A stretch of DNA of 64,000 nucleotides, from positions 62,001-126,000 of the forward strand of contig CAKQEW010000002.1 in NCBI GenBank assembly GCA_934230415.1. The letters run 5' to 3'. Shown here piece by piece: positions 62,925 through 64,000 of this stretch. A model generated the notes under the pieces. It was not told the DNA's origin. It did no database searches and saw only the letters and a list, made by a program, of their open reading frames with translations. The first letter of the stretch is position 1. Each line of letters opens with the position of its first letter. The position numbers and the translations under genes were made by a program. Source of the DNA: an uncultured Alphaproteobacteria bacterium. GTDB lineage: Bacteria > Pseudomonadota > Alphaproteobacteria > Rs-D84.

Positions 62925-63608
62925 CTACTCCTTTGGTGGTATTTTGACTAATAAAAATTTGAACAGGCCGTTTTGTGCAGTCATCTCATAGAAATCCTGC
63001 CAAGTAAATTCATAGTTGTTCCTGATATCCAAATTTGGACGCGTTTTTAGCAATTTTTCTGGATTTGTGCAGTTGGCTAAATTCCAGTTATATTCCCCTT
63101 TGTATTTGGCTCCGGGGCTTATGCGAAATGCATATGCCTGAGTTTTTATATTGCATTGACCGTTCCAATAATATTTATCGTTGGCAATGCATATAAAAAT
63201 ACCACTGTGGGCAAAGCCAGAATCAACCAATCTCTCTATGCGCGATATGTCTTTCCAACAGTCATAACAACCTTCGTCTTCTGCCCCTTGGGATTTTAAT
63301 ATATCTCTGATCGGAATACCGGTGTCTTCATATAATGTGTCTGAGTCTATTTGGTCGGTCTTGTATTTTAATTCAATAGGGAACCTTTTGCCATCAGCTA
63401 TAATCAGAATATCGATATAAATCGTTCGCCATTTGTTGTCGTATATGCGCACAGGAAATTCACGGTATATTTTGACGTTCGACCAATCTTTAAATGCCTG
63501 CATCAATTCCCAGGTAAAAGATGCCTGAAAATCAGCCTCTGACACAAAGAAACGATGTTTTTGTTTCAGGTTTTTAAATGCAGAAATAATAGATTCTGTA
63601 ATATTCAC
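62925..63608 (-). CDS. PD-(D/E)XK nuclease-like protein
   Basis: 227 aa. Early residues include Glu50 (YREFPVRIYD), Asp66 in IYIDILII and Glu79-X-Lys81 in RFPIELKYKT. Their spacing fits the PD-(D/E)XK nuclease core. A helical middle (DISRIERLVDSGFAHSGIFI) is followed by a C-terminal domain. No restriction or Vsr family is recognised. It may be a mobile-element nuclease or a defence effector. It is coupled to the downstream lipoprotein by a short gap. Confidence 0.6.
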   Translation of the reverse strand: MNITESIISAFKNLKQKHRFFVSEADFQASFTWELMQAFKDWSNVKIYREFPVRIYDNKWRTIYIDILIIADGKRFPIELKYKTDQIDSDTLYEDTGIPIRDILKSQGAEDEGCYDCWKDISRIERLVDSGFAHSGIFICIANDKYYWNGQCNIKTQAYAFRISPGAKYKGEYNWNLANCTNPEKLLKTRPNLDIRNNYEFTWQDFYEMTAQNGLFKFLLVKIPPKE

Positions 63609-63872
63609 ACCCGTTTTCCCTTTTTATAAACAAAGACCGTCAACAGAATTGACGGCCGGGGAGTTGGTGTCAGCAAACGAATGCTCCGTGCTTTCGGGCA
63701 AGCCCTGTTGTATAGCGAACGGCTCCCCGACCACAGTCGGGGGACTTTAACGACAAATTTGTGCCGCGTCTGCGGGCCACCACAGCCCCGAACCCAATTC
63801 CCATTGGATTCAGTGAGAATTTTACCGTGAGAAATAAAGTAAATCAAGTTGATTTATGAAGATAAAGATTAA
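63609..63872. other. structured gene-free stretch upstream of the nuclease-like gene
   Basis: Several inverted repeats are present: CCGTCAA/TTGACGG (63635-63655), GGGGAG...CTCCCC enclosing ~55 nt, and CCCCGAC/GTCGGGG near 63730. An open frame exists on the minus strand but lacks a ribosome site and looks like a by-product of the repeats. A structured RNA or repeat element is more likely. Confidence 0.5.
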
Positions 63873-64000
63873 TTATGCAAGAACTTCTAGTATGTTTCTC
63901 ACTTCTATATTATTTTCAATTGGAGTGTAAATATCTATGTCAACGTCTCCCGCATCAATGCTAACAATAAGACTAAAACGCGTTCTTGTGTCTTCGGGTC
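63873..64000 (-). CDS. hypothetical protein, 5' end outside window
   Basis: The last 42 codons (to stop TAA 63875-63873) of a minus-strand gene entering from the right. The visible end (FSLIVSIDAGDVDIDIYTPI then ENNIEVRNILEVLA) is acidic and beta/alpha mixed. Too little is visible to name it. Confidence 0.5.
   Translation of the reverse strand, partial: PEDTRTRFSLIVSIDAGDVDIDIYTPIENNIEVRNILEVLA

Noticed and set aside
63605..63847. Minus-strand ORF of 80 codons
   Set aside because: It is made of repeat-derived sequence upstream of the nuclease-like gene, with no ribosome site.
1..64000. CRISPR arrays, rRNA genes and insertion sequences
   Set aside because: No regularly spaced repeats, rRNA segments or transposase genes were found on reading both strands.

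Overview
The window looks like chromosome from an alphaproteobacterium, probably an uncultured, host-associated, low-oxygen lineage. The grounds are the tRNA-Trp-secE-nusG-rplKAJL-rpoBC and rpmF-plsX orders, an ornithine-lipid (OlsB/OlsA-type) acyltransferase pair, an IHF-alpha-type gene, a recombinase/DUF2924 pair, an L-lactate dehydrogenase and a clostridial-type 2[4Fe-4S] ferredoxin. The lineage name is inference; no 16S gene is present.

Layout. 1-5190 (minus): the end of an unknown gene, then a virB8-virB9-virB10-like type IV secretion operon whose VirB9 carries a SPOR domain and whose VirB10 has a Cys-rich tail. 5344-17284 (plus): tRNA-Trp, secE, nusG, ribosomal stalk genes and rpoBC, with structured leaders before rplJ and rpoB. 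17297-19531: a small HAD protein, rpmF-plsX and a lone mraZ. 19916-34742: a mixed region with a phospholipase D-type lipoprotein, a large secreted Cys-rich protein, tRNA-Arg, ihfA, an M13 peptidase coupled to hemW, an outer-membrane protein, a MltB-type transglycosylase and a coupled olsB-olsA-proS operon. 34743-35383: a non-coding stretch holding a strong candidate structured RNA with its own promoter and terminator. 35384-42327: a polysaccharide locus (nucleotidyltransferase-kinase, HAD, mannose-6-phosphate isomerase-like, ribulose-phosphate epimerase-like, pyruvyl transferase, tandem glycosyltransferase). Two of its genes carry G10 tracts that put them out of frame, the signature of phase variation. 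42369-55725: a lone phage-tropism-type protein, ldh, small redox and membrane proteins, three outer-membrane or surface genes, a single-chain (alpha2) glycyl-tRNA synthetase, ferredoxin, a Bax-inhibitor-1-type protein and lgt. 55806-64000: tRNA-Ser with a partial upstream copy, then an AT-richer mobile region with a serine recombinase, DUF2924, a ParB-methyltransferase, DUF5681, terminase large subunit, a lipoprotein and a PD-(D/E)XK-like protein.

Two themes deserve attention. First, the envelope: secretion core proteins, lipoprotein maturation, ornithine lipids, several beta-barrel proteins (two sharing almost the same promoter) and a glycan locus with on/off tracts suggest a variable, host-facing surface. 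Second, three of the four tRNA genes (Trp, Arg, Ser) are each accompanied by a partial copy of themselves, with a related GC-rich palindromic segment between gene and copy. This looks like an unrecognised small tRNA-associated repeat element.
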